A stretch of 64,000 nt of DNA, taken from NCBI GenBank assembly GCA_030248215.1, contig JASANG010002902.1:124001-188000 (forward strand), in the 5' to 3' direction. Source of the DNA: Enoplolaimus lenunculus (lineage: Eukaryota; Nematoda; Enoplea; Enoplida; Thoracostomopsidae). Below the pieces are notes generated by a model. That model saw only the letters and a list, made by a program, of their open reading frames with translations, made no database searches and was not told the origin of the DNA. Positions 1 to 11,470 of this stretch are shown one piece after another (position 1 is the stretch's first letter; every line of letters starts with the position of its first letter). Position numbers and translations under genes: made by a program.

Positions 1-819
1 AGTGTGCATCATGAAACCTACACTCAAAATAATATTCCTGATATTTAAGAAAAAATTTCTTACATTTAACAAATATAATTAGCAAGGTGCACTTGAAACG
101 TATTTCTGTTATAACAGAAAAGTTTTCAAAAAGGCCTTTTCAAACAAAGTCTGAAAACAAACGTTTTCCAGTTATTTTTAGAAAAATTGTCTTAAATATC
201 AGAAAAAAACTTGTCAGATTTGTCACAGAAAATACTTTTCTGAATAAATTCAGAAATACGTTTTTTGTGTGTATGCAGCAGTAGTAAAAGCTTTAGACTA
301 ATTTTTGCTTTAGGCTTCAAGCCTGTATGTGTTTTGCAATAAACCTGTTATTCCATATCGAACTTAATCATTTCACTGACTCATTCTCGTAATATTATCT
401 GACCCATTTACTTGTGGTCAAAATTTGAGAACCGTTGCCAAAAAAAAATTGTTTTCAACCAAATTCCGGTTAAAAGTTTCGTTTCAAGCGGTTCATTTTT
501 TAAGCAACCGTTCAAGGTACCCGTGTGAACAAACAAGCTTGTTTCCATGAAAGAGTATAACTGTGAAATTCGATATTAGCTCAAGCAAAAATGCATGACT
601 TTAAACCGGTTGTATAGTTTATATCGCTCGGTTTTCAAATAACTGTACCAAGGCGAACAGTATTTTTGTTGGGTTGTTTTGAGTTAAATAGAAAACCCTA
701 AAATATCACTAAGTAGAGCGATTGAGTCAAATTGAAACATCGGCAAAGCTAACTAGCTATATGAGTCTGCTTACTAATGTCGCTGACACGTTTAGTATTA
801 TCATACGTACGGTTCGTAC

Positions 820-1070
820 GGCCAATGTAAAGAACAGGGGCGGAACGGTATTTATTATAAGCATATTCGTAAGCCTAAGCCTAAGCGTAAAGAATGAGCA
901 TATTGCTAAGCCTAAACCGAAGCCTAAACCCTAAGCGTAAAGAATGAGCATATTCCTAAGCGTAAGTGTAAACCTAACCATAAGCCAAGCAAAAAATAGT
1001 CTAAAGGTTTTAAGCTTACTCCATTGCAGTGCAACAGAAAAATATTCCACCCCTGATCTTTACACGGGCC
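820..1070 (-). mobile_element. TTAGGC-core MITE, subfamily T1
   Basis: Starts GGCCAATGTAAAGAACAGG and ends in a diverged inverted copy (CCCCTGATCTTTACACGGGCC). The core reads CCTAAG on the plus strand. Flanks GTTCGTAC and GTTTGTAC suggest an 8-bp target duplication with one change. Confidence 0.8.
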
Positions 1071-2149
1071 AGTTTGTACAAAAAGTGTTAACTTTTTGAA
1101 GCAAACCTAAATGGTCCATACATAGGAGACTGGCTAAGTTTGACCGTCTGGTTAAGCCATAATTTTCGCAATGACAGTTTTGAAATGACCGTTTCGAGGG
1201 AAATAGCGACAATGTTTCTTTAGTTTGAAAATTATACTTATTTTGCTAGAAACTGAAATATAATTCCACAAAACTTCAGCATGTGGTTCCGCACCACAAA
1301 TCGGATTCCTCCTAACCAAAGTTCGGGACCCAGTACCGAAGCAGACAGGGTTTGGGGTTCCCCAAATCCAGGATGGCGCTTCCAGCGTAGACGTGGATGC
1401 AGTTTTTTTCAATGTTTTATCTGAGGTTGTCCGCGCTCACGCTGCTGTTTGATAGCTGTGTGGACACCCTTCCAAAAAACAGTTTCACACAAAAGTTGCA
1501 AAACAATCCATCTAAAAAGTGTCGAAGCCATCTTTAAAGTGAATCAAACTTCTCGTGCATCGCGAATCTTTTTTTGCCATTTTCGTTTAAAGTAGCTAAA
1601 CAGCTCATATTTTAGGTAAAACATTTTACAATCTTCTTACGCTCTAACCAGGGAAGACAGCACACGGCATTCATCACACAGAATTTGTTTTATAACCGTT
1701 CTTGACTATTTCGTGTCATGAGAGCTATATTATCTTAAGTAAAATTGTAGGCCAGCTAGTGTAGCGAGCGAGGAAATTAGTTAGTATTTAGCGACCTGGT
1801 GATTGTTGTAAGATCTGTGTAGCGTCTAAAACCTTTTAAAATATCACGTAAAGAGTAGAATAATGTCAAACCCTCGCGAGCGAAGCGAGCTATAAGCCAG
1901 ATGTATTTCAAAACTTTGCCGGTTTTTGTTTCAACCGGCTAGGGCTGGCTATGGAGGGTGGTGGCTCCGACCCTGCCATGACCTTAAAGAATGGTGAATC
2001 AAACGTCTCGCAAACAAAGTGAGCTATAAGCCAGACACAATTTCAGTATTAATTTCCAAAATAAAGTTTTAACATTCTTGAATTCGGCACGGGATTTTAT
2101 GTGTCATATTTTGAACACTCTTGTATCATACACTCTTGGTTGCAGTAAG

Positions 2150-2332
2150 TATTAAATCCACTCTGAATTGAGTTGATTATCACTCTGAGTTGATTCGATT
2201 CCAGGTGAGTTGATTAAAATTAATTGAAATGAATTGAATTAACACAGAATTCTAAGTTGTGCCAGTCCTAATTCAGATTGAGGCTGTTTCAACTTATTGT
2301 GAATTAAAATCACTACACTGGAATTTACAGTG
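2150..2332. mobile_element. Family D MITE, degraded
   Basis: Built of GAGTTGATT/AATCAACTC-type motifs and ends GGAATTTACAGTG; the left end is eroded. Confidence 0.5.
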
Positions 2333-2442
2333 AAGACAGGAGCAAACTGACGGTAAAACTATGCAGTGTTAACCAAGGGCGGTGATAAGGGGGGAGATGG
2401 GGGCACCCCCACATTTTCGCCACCCCTGATGTTACACGTAGC

Positions 2443-2615
2443 AGGGTACAACCGGAGGTCTGCCTTCGGCTCCGGCTCCGGCAGAAAATCGATTTTGCCG
2501 GAGGTTCCGGCAATTTCGGTAGTAAAATTTTGCATAATTTTGCAAAATTTATCTGTTGAGCGCGTTTCGTTTTATTTTTGTCACAATTTTCAGGAACGAA
2601 TTTCCAAATTTTAAC
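2443..2615. repeat. CTCCGGC-rich repeat (family M)
   Basis: Same repeat as at 17795; contains CTCCGGCTCCGGC and the TTTTGCATAATTTTGC inverted motif. Non-coding. Confidence 0.6.
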
Positions 2616-2631
2616 AGAAAATTAGCGTAAA

Positions 2632-2764
2632 ACCATTAGGCTTATGCTTAGACTTAGGCTTAGCAATATGCTCATTCTTACGCTTCGGTTTAGGCTTAGG
2701 CTTAGGGGCTTAGGCTTAGAAATATGCTTATAATACTCTGCCGCCCTTGTTCTTTACATTGGCC
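2632..2764 (+). mobile_element. TTAGGC-core MITE, subfamily T1, left-truncated
   Basis: Only the TTAGGC core and the right end (CCTTGTTCTTTACATTGGCC) remain. It ends 52 bp before the DEG/ENaC start codon, so it lies in the promoter or 5' untranslated region. Confidence 0.75.
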
Positions 2765-2816
2765 CATATTTGTAACTGCATAGTATTAATTTCAAACCTA
2801 AAATAACAAAATAATA

Positions 2817-5800
2817 ATGCTGGATCATCATGATTCCGATCGACAACCGGAAATACACGGCATATTCTGGTATGCGACGATCAAAAAAATTGCTCAAAAA
2901 TTTGCCTGGGCTGCTGTAATCGCCGCGTTTCTCGTCGTTCTGGTCACAAATCTTGTCGAAACGCTGATTGCAACGCTAAACTACTACCCAACGGTGTCGA
3001 TTAGTATCCACTCGAACGCGTACACTCAATATCCTAAAATTTATATTTGTCCAATCAATTTTTTGAGTATTTTTCAACTGCGCAATTTATCGCTCACAAA
3101 CCGTTTGATACTGCGAGAATTTACTGAAACTTACTTCTCAGTATTTAGTCGAACACCAGTACAGTTGTTCGTTCGCGATACTGTGACAACAGCCGTCGAT
3201 TTCAATTGCTCGATCACGCCATCCGGATCCGGTGTCGGTGTCAGCAAAGATACGTCACTGAGTCGGTCACCAGAATGTCCTGAATTCGGAGCTGATCAAA
3301 TCCAACGACGCGGACCGGAACTTTTGTTGCAAGCCGGATTCACAGCGGATGAATTGTTTCATTTGTGTTTTCTTGACGATTCAAGGCTTAACTGTTCTCA
3401 GCACACCAGTGAAATATTTGATCAAGCGTATGGAAAGTGTTTTATACTGACGTTAGAGAATCGGTTATTGCGCATGGGTACCGGGCTTATGCTTGCTCTT
3501 AATTTGCACCTTTCCGAGTACTCGAGTCAATTTGATATCGAAACGAATACGAACGGGGCGTCGTTGAAATTTAGCTCATATTTTGAACCGCCGAACGCTG
3601 GTGAGCATATATTTATACCGTCAGCGTATTTTACTTCAATCGATTTGTCGTTTAATTTGTACCGCCGTATTAATATTACACGCGGACGTTATAGTAAATA
3701 TTGCAGTAGCAATGATCGCAAGCTAGCGGTGCTAAACGCATCATCGCGCAGTATTGAAATATGCCAACGTGATTGCACTCTACAAAATCAACTGAACAAA
3801 ACGTTTTGCATTACACCAATTGCACGTCAATTTATATCGCACGCGCGTCAAAACGCGACGCCGTTCTGCAGTCAAAAATTGCAACTGCAGTTTGAACAAT
3901 ATTTAGCGGACAATTGGCAGCAAAGTTTCTCAAGACTATGCGCGTTAAGCTGTTGGCCGCCTTGTGAAGAGCAAACGATCCACGTTAATGCGGTGTCAAA
4001 ATTGCAATATCCGCATCCCAGGACAGTACTTGTTCCAAAGTACGGATTGGGACCAGATTTTGCTATGATACAAATTAAACTCTCGTCCAATCGATACGTC
4101 GAGTACAACGAAACGAACGAATATAACTTTCCGAATGTGTTGGCTTCGTTTGGTGAGTGACTCTACTATTCGAGATTGCGTTGGATACTTACTATGTTTA
4201 ACGTATCAGCTTTAGTTCCTCTTCTTCCAAAAGGCTACGACTTTAGGCTCAGCGTAGTCTTTGGTTTTGAAACAACGTCACCTAAACCTAATCCTAAGAC
4301 AAACCTTTACCTAAAACGCTTCACATATATAAGTCAGAAAGTTAAAACAGCGCCGCCTACCCTCGGCAACTTTCTGCTTATGGATGGAAAAGAATCAAAT
4401 GCGTTGCGCTACGCTAGGCCCGCGACTGGGGTAGGTTCGTCCCAAAGTCACCAACACAGGGAATCACGGGGATCCGCTAAAACAGCTGTCACTCCAATGT
4501 AATCGAGTCGAAATGCACCCATGTTTCGAGAATGGTAACCCCACTTAGCCTAAAAGCATCACGCCAAAGCAAGGAAATCCAGCCGAATACCCTAGGCATA
4601 AGCGTCCTTGCGAGAAACCGATCGCCGAAAAATAAGCGCAAACCGACACAAGTTCACTGTAAGATCCCGCCAGCGAATCTGACTAGAAAGTACACGCTGT
4701 CACTCTACCGGGTGACAATCGGATAAAAGTTAAGGCGGAGCGAATAACGGCGATTTATGAGCGCCGCAAATTTCCAAACAATTGAATTTCGCGCAAAAAA
4801 TTATCATCGCGACACTAATATCGAAATTCCTTGCGCGACACAGATTTACGAATAACCGATTCCAATCACATTCCCCAAATTCTACTCGAAATCAAAAATA
4901 AAAGTGGCCAACTGCTGATATAAAATTCCGCGGAAAACTCAACTTGGCTAAAATTCGACTGTAGACCGGTAAAATGTTTCGGGTGCACGAATTCAGCTAA
5001 CACCTGAGTCGCAACATTTAAAAACTCAGGAAATTTAGATCAACCCAGGCTCAGCGCATTTGTGACCAGCGTGAGCACTCAGAGATACGAGAAAAATGCG
5101 GGTTAATTCAAGGGCGATATATACAGAGACACGGGGACAGGGCGGTAGTCCCGGACCCGAAATCAAGTTGAACAATCAAACGTGTGTGTGTGAAGTAAAT
5201 ACTATGTGCATGAACTCAGCCTATTAGTTTATTAGCGAAAAATAACACGTAACACTGGGTTAAGAAAACTAACACCTAAATTCTGGCAACAAGTACACCC
5301 GAACTAAAGAAACAGAATAAATCTTACCAGCGCATCCTCCTCGGCATTACGCATTCGCAGAGCCTCGAGCTCGGCTTCAACCTCTGGCGTTAAGTGAGCT
5401 ACCGCCCACCGAACCCCAGAGGTGGAAGGTTGAAACTCGTCAGCTTCGGGATTTAGCGGGGACGATGGTGTACTCCTTGCCATTTCAACCGAGAGAAATT
5501 AGTTGCCTATATATGACAAAAGTTGTAATTCTACACTACGGCTAAAAACACATAACACAAAAATCTATAAGCCAGCTCGGACTCTCTCGATAGTCTCAAG
5601 AGCCGTTAGACACCGGTGTAAAGCAATGACCATGGTGTATGCAAGTAAATAAATTATTCTTACCAGCAGTTCGGGAATGACCGATTCGGGCCGTGGTAAC
5701 GGCCGAATCTGCGGATTTGCTTGTGATAACCCAGACCAAAACGGGGACTCCGCCGCTGACCAGTGGCACCAATCCTCCCCGGTCGCCCAGGTCCAACTCC

Positions 5801-7668
5801 GCTGCTGCCACAGGGAGTTATTTAAACCCGTAAAATTCCGCATTTAGTTACCGAAAAACAAAATTAATCCACCCACAAAACTGCTTGAAAATTCAAACCA
5901 CAAAATTAGTATCACAAAAATAACCTTAGGTTCTCTATATTCTCCACAAAGCAGCGGCGGACAGGGAAAATTTAAGGATTATGCAAAGATTAACAATTTT
6001 GCATAACCGGTTTCAGTAACTTATCCCAACTCCGGTTCCTGAACACCTGAACGAAAACTACAAACTATCACCAAAACCAAACTCCTACGCACGTCAATCT
6101 TATAATTATATATTTCAAAATTCAAAGAGAAAAGAACAATACAACAATACACACGTTAAATCGCCATCTTTCAACACACTCAACTGCCACGTAAATTGCA
6201 AAACAAGCCCAGAAAACGTGTTTATTTAACACGTGAGTAGCTAGTAACCATAAATTTTCGATGATAATCGGAATTTACCCTAGGTTTTCAAATACGCAGA
6301 AAACAAAAATATCGCTAGAATTAAGTGTTTTTAGATGCATTCCATCAAATTCAGCACATTTACAACCCTATTACACACTTTTACAGCCAAAATATCTGAA
6401 TTTGGTAAAATTCAGATCAAAATGATATTTCGCAAAATTCAAGTTATCCAAAACTACTATTTTCGACCCAAAAACACTGAAATTAGTTTCGAATCAACAC
6501 AATATCGCCTATTCAGAACTGTTTTCATACTTTCCGGGCCACGAGAGCACTTACAGCTATAACCGGACAGATCTGAAAAGTCTGCTTAACATTTCGATTT
6601 TCAGCAATTGTCCAACCTATGCACACATGCCCGTAGCAACTCTCCGGGACACCGAAACTTCAAGGGCTGCGTATTTTGGCTCAGAGCCTTCCGAATCAAA
6701 GCTGTGTCTACCGACACAAGCTTGCACGGGGTCTTTCCGCCGAGATATTATTCCCAGAATTTCTGTGCAGCCCAAGACCTCACACATTTTCACAGAAATG
6801 TGATTCCAGCTGCCGAAAGCCTAAATCTACTAAGATTTAGAGGCGCTGGGTGCAGTGACATCTGTACAACATAAAGCCTGATTGCGAACCTAAGCTTAAG
6901 CCTTAACCTTAAATGTGGGGTTAACGTGCTCACGAACCTGAAATATTATATGTTTATTAGGTTTCAAACAAAATATGAAACTTTGTTTGTATAATTCGTT
7001 TCTAACATTTGGAGCAGGTGTTTGTATACTCTGAGTAAATTTTAAATCAATTTTCGTGCGGAATGTCAAATAAGTAACAATTTTAACGTTTTTTTAATTC
7101 ATTTTGATTATCCCAGCAACGGATAAATGTAAAGATCAGGGGCGGAACGTATTTCTGTGATGATACAATAGAGTAAGCTTAAGCTTTACATTAATTTTTT
7201 TGCTTCGCTTAGGCTTAGGCTTACGCTTAGGAATATGCTCATTGTTACGCTTAGGCTTAGGCTTAGGAATATGCTTATAATACTGTTCCGCCCCTGTTCT
7301 TTATATTCGCCCCAGCAACTGTAATTTTGATTGGTTTATTTTAACAGGTCTTCGGGTCATAGTGTTTATATCATTGGAAACTCGGATGTCATTTCGGTTT
7401 CCCATGGCAAAAAATTAGTCTAAAGCCTAAGTTTACTCTGATTATACTCCATGAAAAAATGGTACGACCCTCAAAATAACTTTCGAGCCGAGAAAACAAT
7501 GCGTGTATTTCTGCTCAGTGTAACGTCTGCGCCCGTTACATTTCAGGCGGGCAACTCGGGTTATGGATTGGAGCGAGTTTGTTGACTCCAGTTCAGTTTG
7601 CGTTCAACTTTGTACGATACGTCATAAGTTTTTATTACGTACGGCTCAAACGTTACTACTTGCCGTAG
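2817..7668 (+). CDS. DEG/ENaC-family cation channel subunit, two exons
   Basis: Exons 2817-4152 and 7547-7668; the intron is GTGAGT..TTTCAG and splits a Gly codon (phase 1). The predicted protein is 485 residues, normal for the family. Seen: a cytoplasmic N-terminus with the His-Gly gating motif at residues 14-15, TM1 at about 29-50, then the post-TM1 motif (YPTVSI, YPKIYIC), a Cys-containing extracellular domain with several N-x-S/T sites and a late CWPPC element, and TM2 in exon 2 (GGQLGLWIGASLLT). The selectivity filter GxS is G454-A455-S456. The family forms trimeric, usually amiloride-sensitive Na+ channels gated by protons, peptides or force; the stimulus here cannot be read from sequence. 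Oddities: Gln462 sits where most members have Glu after the filter, and the cytoplasmic tail is very short. Without exon 2 the first open frame would stop inside the intron just before TM2, so the short exon is essential to the model. The start is the first ATG ahead of the HG motif, 52 bp after a MITE. Confidence 0.9.
5328..5483 (-). CDS. Exon-like minus-strand block, unrecognised
   Basis: On the minus strand an ATG at 5483 opens 52 codons ending at a good splice donor (CTG|GTAAGA, phase 0). The peptide begins MARSTPSSPLN and ends in a Glu-rich stretch (TPEVEAELEALRMRNAEEDA) that could form a short helix or coiled coil. Base composition is richer in G+C than the flanks, which fits coding sequence. 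No family is recognised and no acceptor-linked partner exon was identified downstream. It lies inside the intron of the DEG/ENaC gene on the opposite strand, so it could be a nested gene or part of an inserted element. A chance open frame is possible. Confidence 0.35.
5664..5843 (-). CDS. Exon-like minus-strand block, unrecognised
   Basis: A second minus-strand, GC-rich open block ends at a splice-donor-like CTGCTG|GTAAGA. Two frames are open: one from an ATG at 5843 (Trp-rich, phase 0 at the donor) and one from 5811 (begins MAAAELDLGDRGG, phase 1). The frame cannot be decided by eye. With the block at 5328-5483 it suggests exons of an unrecognised minus-strand transcription unit nested in the channel intron; both could be alternative first exons since each begins with ATG and ends in GTAAGA. 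No domain is recognised. Confidence 0.25.
7121..7310 (+). mobile_element. TTAGGC-core MITE, subfamily T1, in channel intron
   Basis: Both ends are present (ATGTAAAGATCAGGGG and CCCCTGTTCTTTATATTCGC). It is flanked by perfect direct repeats CCCAGCAAC at 7112-7120 and 7311-7319, the target duplication. It sits 240 bp upstream of the exon carrying TM2. Confidence 0.85.
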
Positions 7669-7794
7669 AAGCAAAATCTGCGTTTCTGTTTTTATTTTGG
7701 TTCAGCTACTCGCTGATAATTTAAGCTACAGTTTTCCAATTGAAATGAATGGTTAATTGGTAATTGAAACGGTCAAGTTTGGATTAAAAACTAC

Positions 7795-7991
7795 GGCCCA
7801 TATAAAGATCATGGGCGGAATGTTTTTCTGTGGGACTGCAATAGAGTAAGCTTAGGTTTAGACTAATTTTTTTGCTTGGTTTAGGCTTAGGTTTACACTT
7901 AACAATATGCTCATTCTTAGGCTTAGGCTTAGACTTAGTCTTAGGAATATGTTTATATAATACTGTTCCGCTGCTGTTCTTTACATCGGCC
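7795..7991 (+). mobile_element. TTAGGC-core MITE, subfamily T1
   Basis: Flanked by perfect 8-bp direct repeats AAAACTAC (7787-7794 and 7992-7999). Ends are GGCCCATATAAAGATCA and TGTTCTTTACATCGGCC. It lies about 130 bp after the channel stop codon, probably in or near the 3' untranslated region. Confidence 0.85.
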
Positions 7992-8332
7992 AAAACTACT
8001 ATGAGCGGACTTTTTTGCGTTCTATCAAATTAACAACACTGGTGTGGAACAGTTCAAAATCGTTTCCAGTACCACATGACGGTTTGCAAATAAAATGTTT
8101 CGCGTTAATTGTCCAAGTACCAAAATTCATTTGGTATCATGACAACATTCAGTGACCTCAAATAGGTTGCTATACCCATTTGAATTAGACTAAGTGAACC
8201 CACCCCCATCAATTGCGCGTTTTAGTATTTTGGCGTTAACCTCTAGTAACACCTTGTATTCGTCTATACCTAAATACAAGCTTAAGTTTCGTCCGATATT
8301 GAACTTACAAAAAAACGTACGATCCCTGCTTA

Positions 8333-8452
8333 CTTTTAGGGCCGTCCTAATTTCTAGTATGATTATAAAAGAGTAGTCTTACATTTTAAACTACATTTTT
8401 TGGCTTACGCTTAGGCTTAGGCTTGATCTACTGTTCGGCTCTTAAACATTGG
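8333..8452 (+). mobile_element. TTAGGC-core MITE, subfamily T3, degraded
   Basis: Retains the T3 motifs AAAGAGTAG, ACTACATTTTTTGGCTTA, a short TTAGGC run and CTACTGTT. Both ends are eroded. Confidence 0.55.
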
Positions 8453-8644
8453 CAAAACGTGGAACGAGCAAATATTTTTGACAAACCATGATATTTTCTC
8501 GTTTTGGTATCCAGCTTGGATTATATTTGGTGGTTAATCTCTGTTGCCCATATATACTGCTTCAGTGCTCATAGATAACCTGAATAAATGTTTACGTACA
8601 AATTTGAAAATTTTCAGTAATATAATATTTATTGCAATTTTATA

Positions 8645-8853
8645 CACTGCAAAAAATGGTGAGCCAAATTGACTCTCTCCGAAATCGGCTCTACAGGACA
8701 GCACAAACTGAGTCCAATTCGACTGCGCCAGAGTCAAACGTGCAACTATTAAGTTAGTCTAATTTGATTTTGGCGGAGTCGAATTTGACTCATTTTGTGT
8801 AGTCCCGTAGAGCCTATTTCGGAGAGAGCCAATTTGACTCAACATTTTTTGTA
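8645..8853. mobile_element. Family E fold-back MITE
   Basis: Starts CACTGCAAAAAATGGTGAG. The two halves are near inverted copies built of GAGTCAAATT/AATTTGACTC motifs around a TAGAGCC/GGCTCTA stem. No coding capacity. Confidence 0.7.
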
Positions 8854-8951
8854 GCATATAATCAGTTATCAAAGAAAAATAACAATAATAAAAAATGTGG
8901 ATAGTTCATTTGTATAACCAACGAGTGTAAATTATTCGTTGGAAACTCGGG

Positions 8952-9013
8952 CCAATGTTACTTTAAGGGACGTAACAGTAGATTAAGCGTATTCCTAAGC
9001 CTAAGCCTAAGCG
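8952..9013 (-). mobile_element. TTAGGC-core MITE, subfamily T3, fragment
   Basis: Has the T3 end GGCCAATGTTACTTTAAGGG, then CGTAACAGTAGATTAAGCG and a short CCTAAG run, then stops. Confidence 0.6.
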
Positions 9014-9854
9014 TTGCAAAGACTTAACTACAATTTGAGAAACCCAGCCGATATCTATAAAAGGTAGCAAAAAAGTTTTCGATGCGAGCGGGGGTGTCTA
9101 AACTATTTGATTATTTGGACGGACACAATCCCCTCAAAAGATAACTCATTGTTCCATCACATTTCAACCACTGTTTTGGTGCATTTTACAACATTTAGTT
9201 TGTGTAATTTGATAAATGTAACTTCAAAATTCACTTAGCGGATGTCTACGGTCCACATCCGGATCAGGGACGTCTACAAGAGCAATTAGACGGGCTGTAT
9301 CTCTTGTCAGGATGTCTCGAGCGACGAGCAAGAAATACTATTTAACAGGCTTAACTTGTTGAATATTACAGGTCAAATCATTTTTTTTGGTTCGCCACGC
9401 CCGCTCGCAAGGAAACCTTTACGTGAAGTTAACTGTTCGCTTCTAATAGTGCTATAGACGTTTCGCCAAAAATACTTTATAGTAGCATTCTTGCGTAACT
9501 GTGACAAAACACACTGCTCTATCATTGCCAGCAGGGTGTAAAAGCGTTAACATTCACGGACTCGAAAACAGTGATCAACGTATAACGGAAACGAAAAACG
9601 GATATTGAAGTATAAAAAGGTATCAATAATATTTTACTTTTCTAGCAATACAATTGGTGCAATCCAAATATATATTCATTTCATAGTTTGTTAATTTTCA
9701 TACGAAAATAGCGTATGCACCAAAATTTTGAAGATTTTTGACGAATTTTGTCATTTTTGCTTCAATTCAAACAATAGCATCATATCAAAAATAAAATGAT
9801 CTATACATGGGTTACAATAAATTATTAACATAAAAATAACAGAATTTTCGCTAT

Positions 9855-10055
9855 TGCTAGAACAGGGCCGGATCGGTTTCCGGAGGGACTATAATAAAGA
9901 CAGTTTAAGCTTTACAGTAATTTTTTGTTTAGGCTTAGGCTTAGGTTTGGGCATAGGAATACGCTCATCCATACGCTTGGGTTTAGGTTTAGGTTTAGGC
10001 TTAGGCTTAGGAATATGCTTATACTACTGTTCCGGCCCTGTTCTATACATGGGCT
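9855..10055 (+). mobile_element. TTAGGC-core MITE, subfamily T2
   Basis: Ends TAGAACAGGGCCGGATCG and CCGGCCCTGTTCTATACATG bracket a TTAGGC core with an AATACGCTCATCCATACGC spacer. The outermost bases on the left are diverged; no target duplication is clear. Confidence 0.75.
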
Positions 10056-10404
10056 CCAGAAATGGTAACGATAACGGACACAGATTTTTACCTCGAACCA
10101 GAAACGGATATCTGGTAACACCAGTTTTGCCAGAACGTATGAGATGTTTCTAAAAATACAAATAAGGTTACCCTGCCGACGTGCCAAAGTGTTTTTGACA
10201 CGCAAAATATTTTTGTGTCAGCCCGCCCATCCGGCATTCGTATTCACCTTCTACCTTTCAGCCCTGTGTCAAAGAGGAAAACTGTGCAGTGTTTTTATGT
10301 GTTTTCTGATGTCAAAGGTTAAACTCCCAGGGGCTGTAAGTCATATTATATGTGCGTGCGGTACAATAATATGGTGCAAAATGTTTTTGGTAAAGTAGAA
10401 ACAC

Positions 10405-10610
10405 TGTGTATAGAACAGGGGCATAACAGTATTTTAAGCACATGCCCAAGCCTAAGCCTAAGCCTAAATCTAAGTCTAAGCGTAAGAATGAGTGTATTCC
10501 TAAGACTAAGTTTAAGCCTAAGCCAGGCAAAAAATTTAGTTTAAAGCTTAAGCTTACGCTTTTGTAGTCCCGCAGAAAAACTCTCCGCCGCTGATCTTTG
10601 CATAGGCTTG
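10405..10610 (-). mobile_element. TTAGGC-core MITE with mixed ends
   Basis: The left end resembles T2 (GTATAGAACAGG) whereas the right end is T1 (CTGATCTTTGCATAGGC). The core is CCTAAG on this strand. It may be a recombinant between subfamilies. Confidence 0.6.
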
Positions 10611-10909
10611 ATTGGCTATGTAAATAAGGGCCTGCTCACTAAGCGTCAGTTTAAACTTAAGCCTAAACCAAAGTCAGAGTCCTATCTGGAGCCTAAAACA
10701 AAACATAAGCCCAATCATTAGCCTAAACCTAAGGCCGAGTTTCCTAGTCTTTAACGTATTAGTCCGTGTCGGACTCCCATTGGCCCAGCCTTGATACTTG
10801 CCATGTACCGAATGTTTTACTTTCAAAAAGATAGAATGTATTTGCTTAAGAGAGCAAATTATTTGCTGTCAATTTATTTTTTATGCTGCAGATTTCTATT
10901 GGTCCAATT

Positions 10910-11020
10910 TCTGGCCCATGTTACTTTAAGGGCTGGCCCGGGTTCTGTTGGGTTTGTAAAAGAGTAGGCTTACATTCTAGACTACATTTTTTGCTTACGA
11001 TTAGGCTTAGGTTTCGAATA
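10910..11020 (+). mobile_element. TTAGGC-core MITE, subfamily T3, fragment
   Basis: Starts GGCCCATGTTACTTTAAGGG, followed by the AAAAGAGTAGGCTTACATTC block and a short core, then breaks off. Confidence 0.6.
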
Positions 11021-11154
11021 ATTATATTTTCTGTCGTTACCATTACCTTTTAGATTGAAACCTATTTATGACACTTAAATTTTTCTTGTTCCAATAAAAA
11101 TAAAATTGTAAAAATTATGCATCTGGGCATATTATAATTTCGCGTGGAACTAAT

Positions 11155-11440
11155 TACTGTAGTGACCCGAATAACAGGGGAGTAATAAAAGGGGGGCACC
11201 AATTTTGAGTCCAACTCAATCAGAGTACATATCCCTAATAAGAGTCCGTACGCAGATAGAGTCCCTAACCCCTAATTAGAGTCCATAAATGTCAATTATT
11301 CCTAATTGTAGCGCATAAATAACTCTAGGCCCAAATAATGTTGAGCTCGAAACTTTAAAGCTTTCTTAAGTTTTGAAATTACATTCGCAAGTATAACCTT
11401 GCATTATCACTCAAATTTTTGATACAAGACAACAAACGTA
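11155..11440 (+). mobile_element. Family F TIR element, right-truncated
   Basis: Begins TACTGTAGTGACCCGAATAA and shares the internal AATAAGAGTCC, CTAATTAGAGTCCATAAATG order with the full copies at 28.6 and 48.3 kb. The right end is absent. Confidence 0.65.
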
Positions 11441-11470
11441 ACCCATTAAAATGTCTTGCCTTACTTGTAT

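Larger units (their letters stand above)
1..2816. other. Intergenic, repeats only
   Basis: No convincing exon was seen. The stretch holds a TTAGGC-core MITE (820-1070), a degraded CACTGTAAA-family copy, a CTCCGGC-rich repeat (2443-2615) and a left-truncated TTAGGC-core MITE next to the channel start codon. The remainder is AT-rich sequence in which I recognise nothing. Confidence 0.6.
4160..6900. other. Large unclassified insertion-like segment in the DEG/ENaC intron
   Basis: This part of the intron lacks the MITE families common elsewhere in the window. It holds the two minus-strand exon-like blocks and otherwise unique sequence. The heptamer GATTGCG occurs near both edges (about 4164-4170 and 6883-6889), which could be a target duplication or chance. 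No terminal repeats were recognised, so no element class is assigned. Confidence 0.3.

Noticed and set aside
3872-4108. Minus-strand open frame opposite the DEG/ENaC exon
   Set aside because: Shadow of a well-supported coding exon on the other strand.
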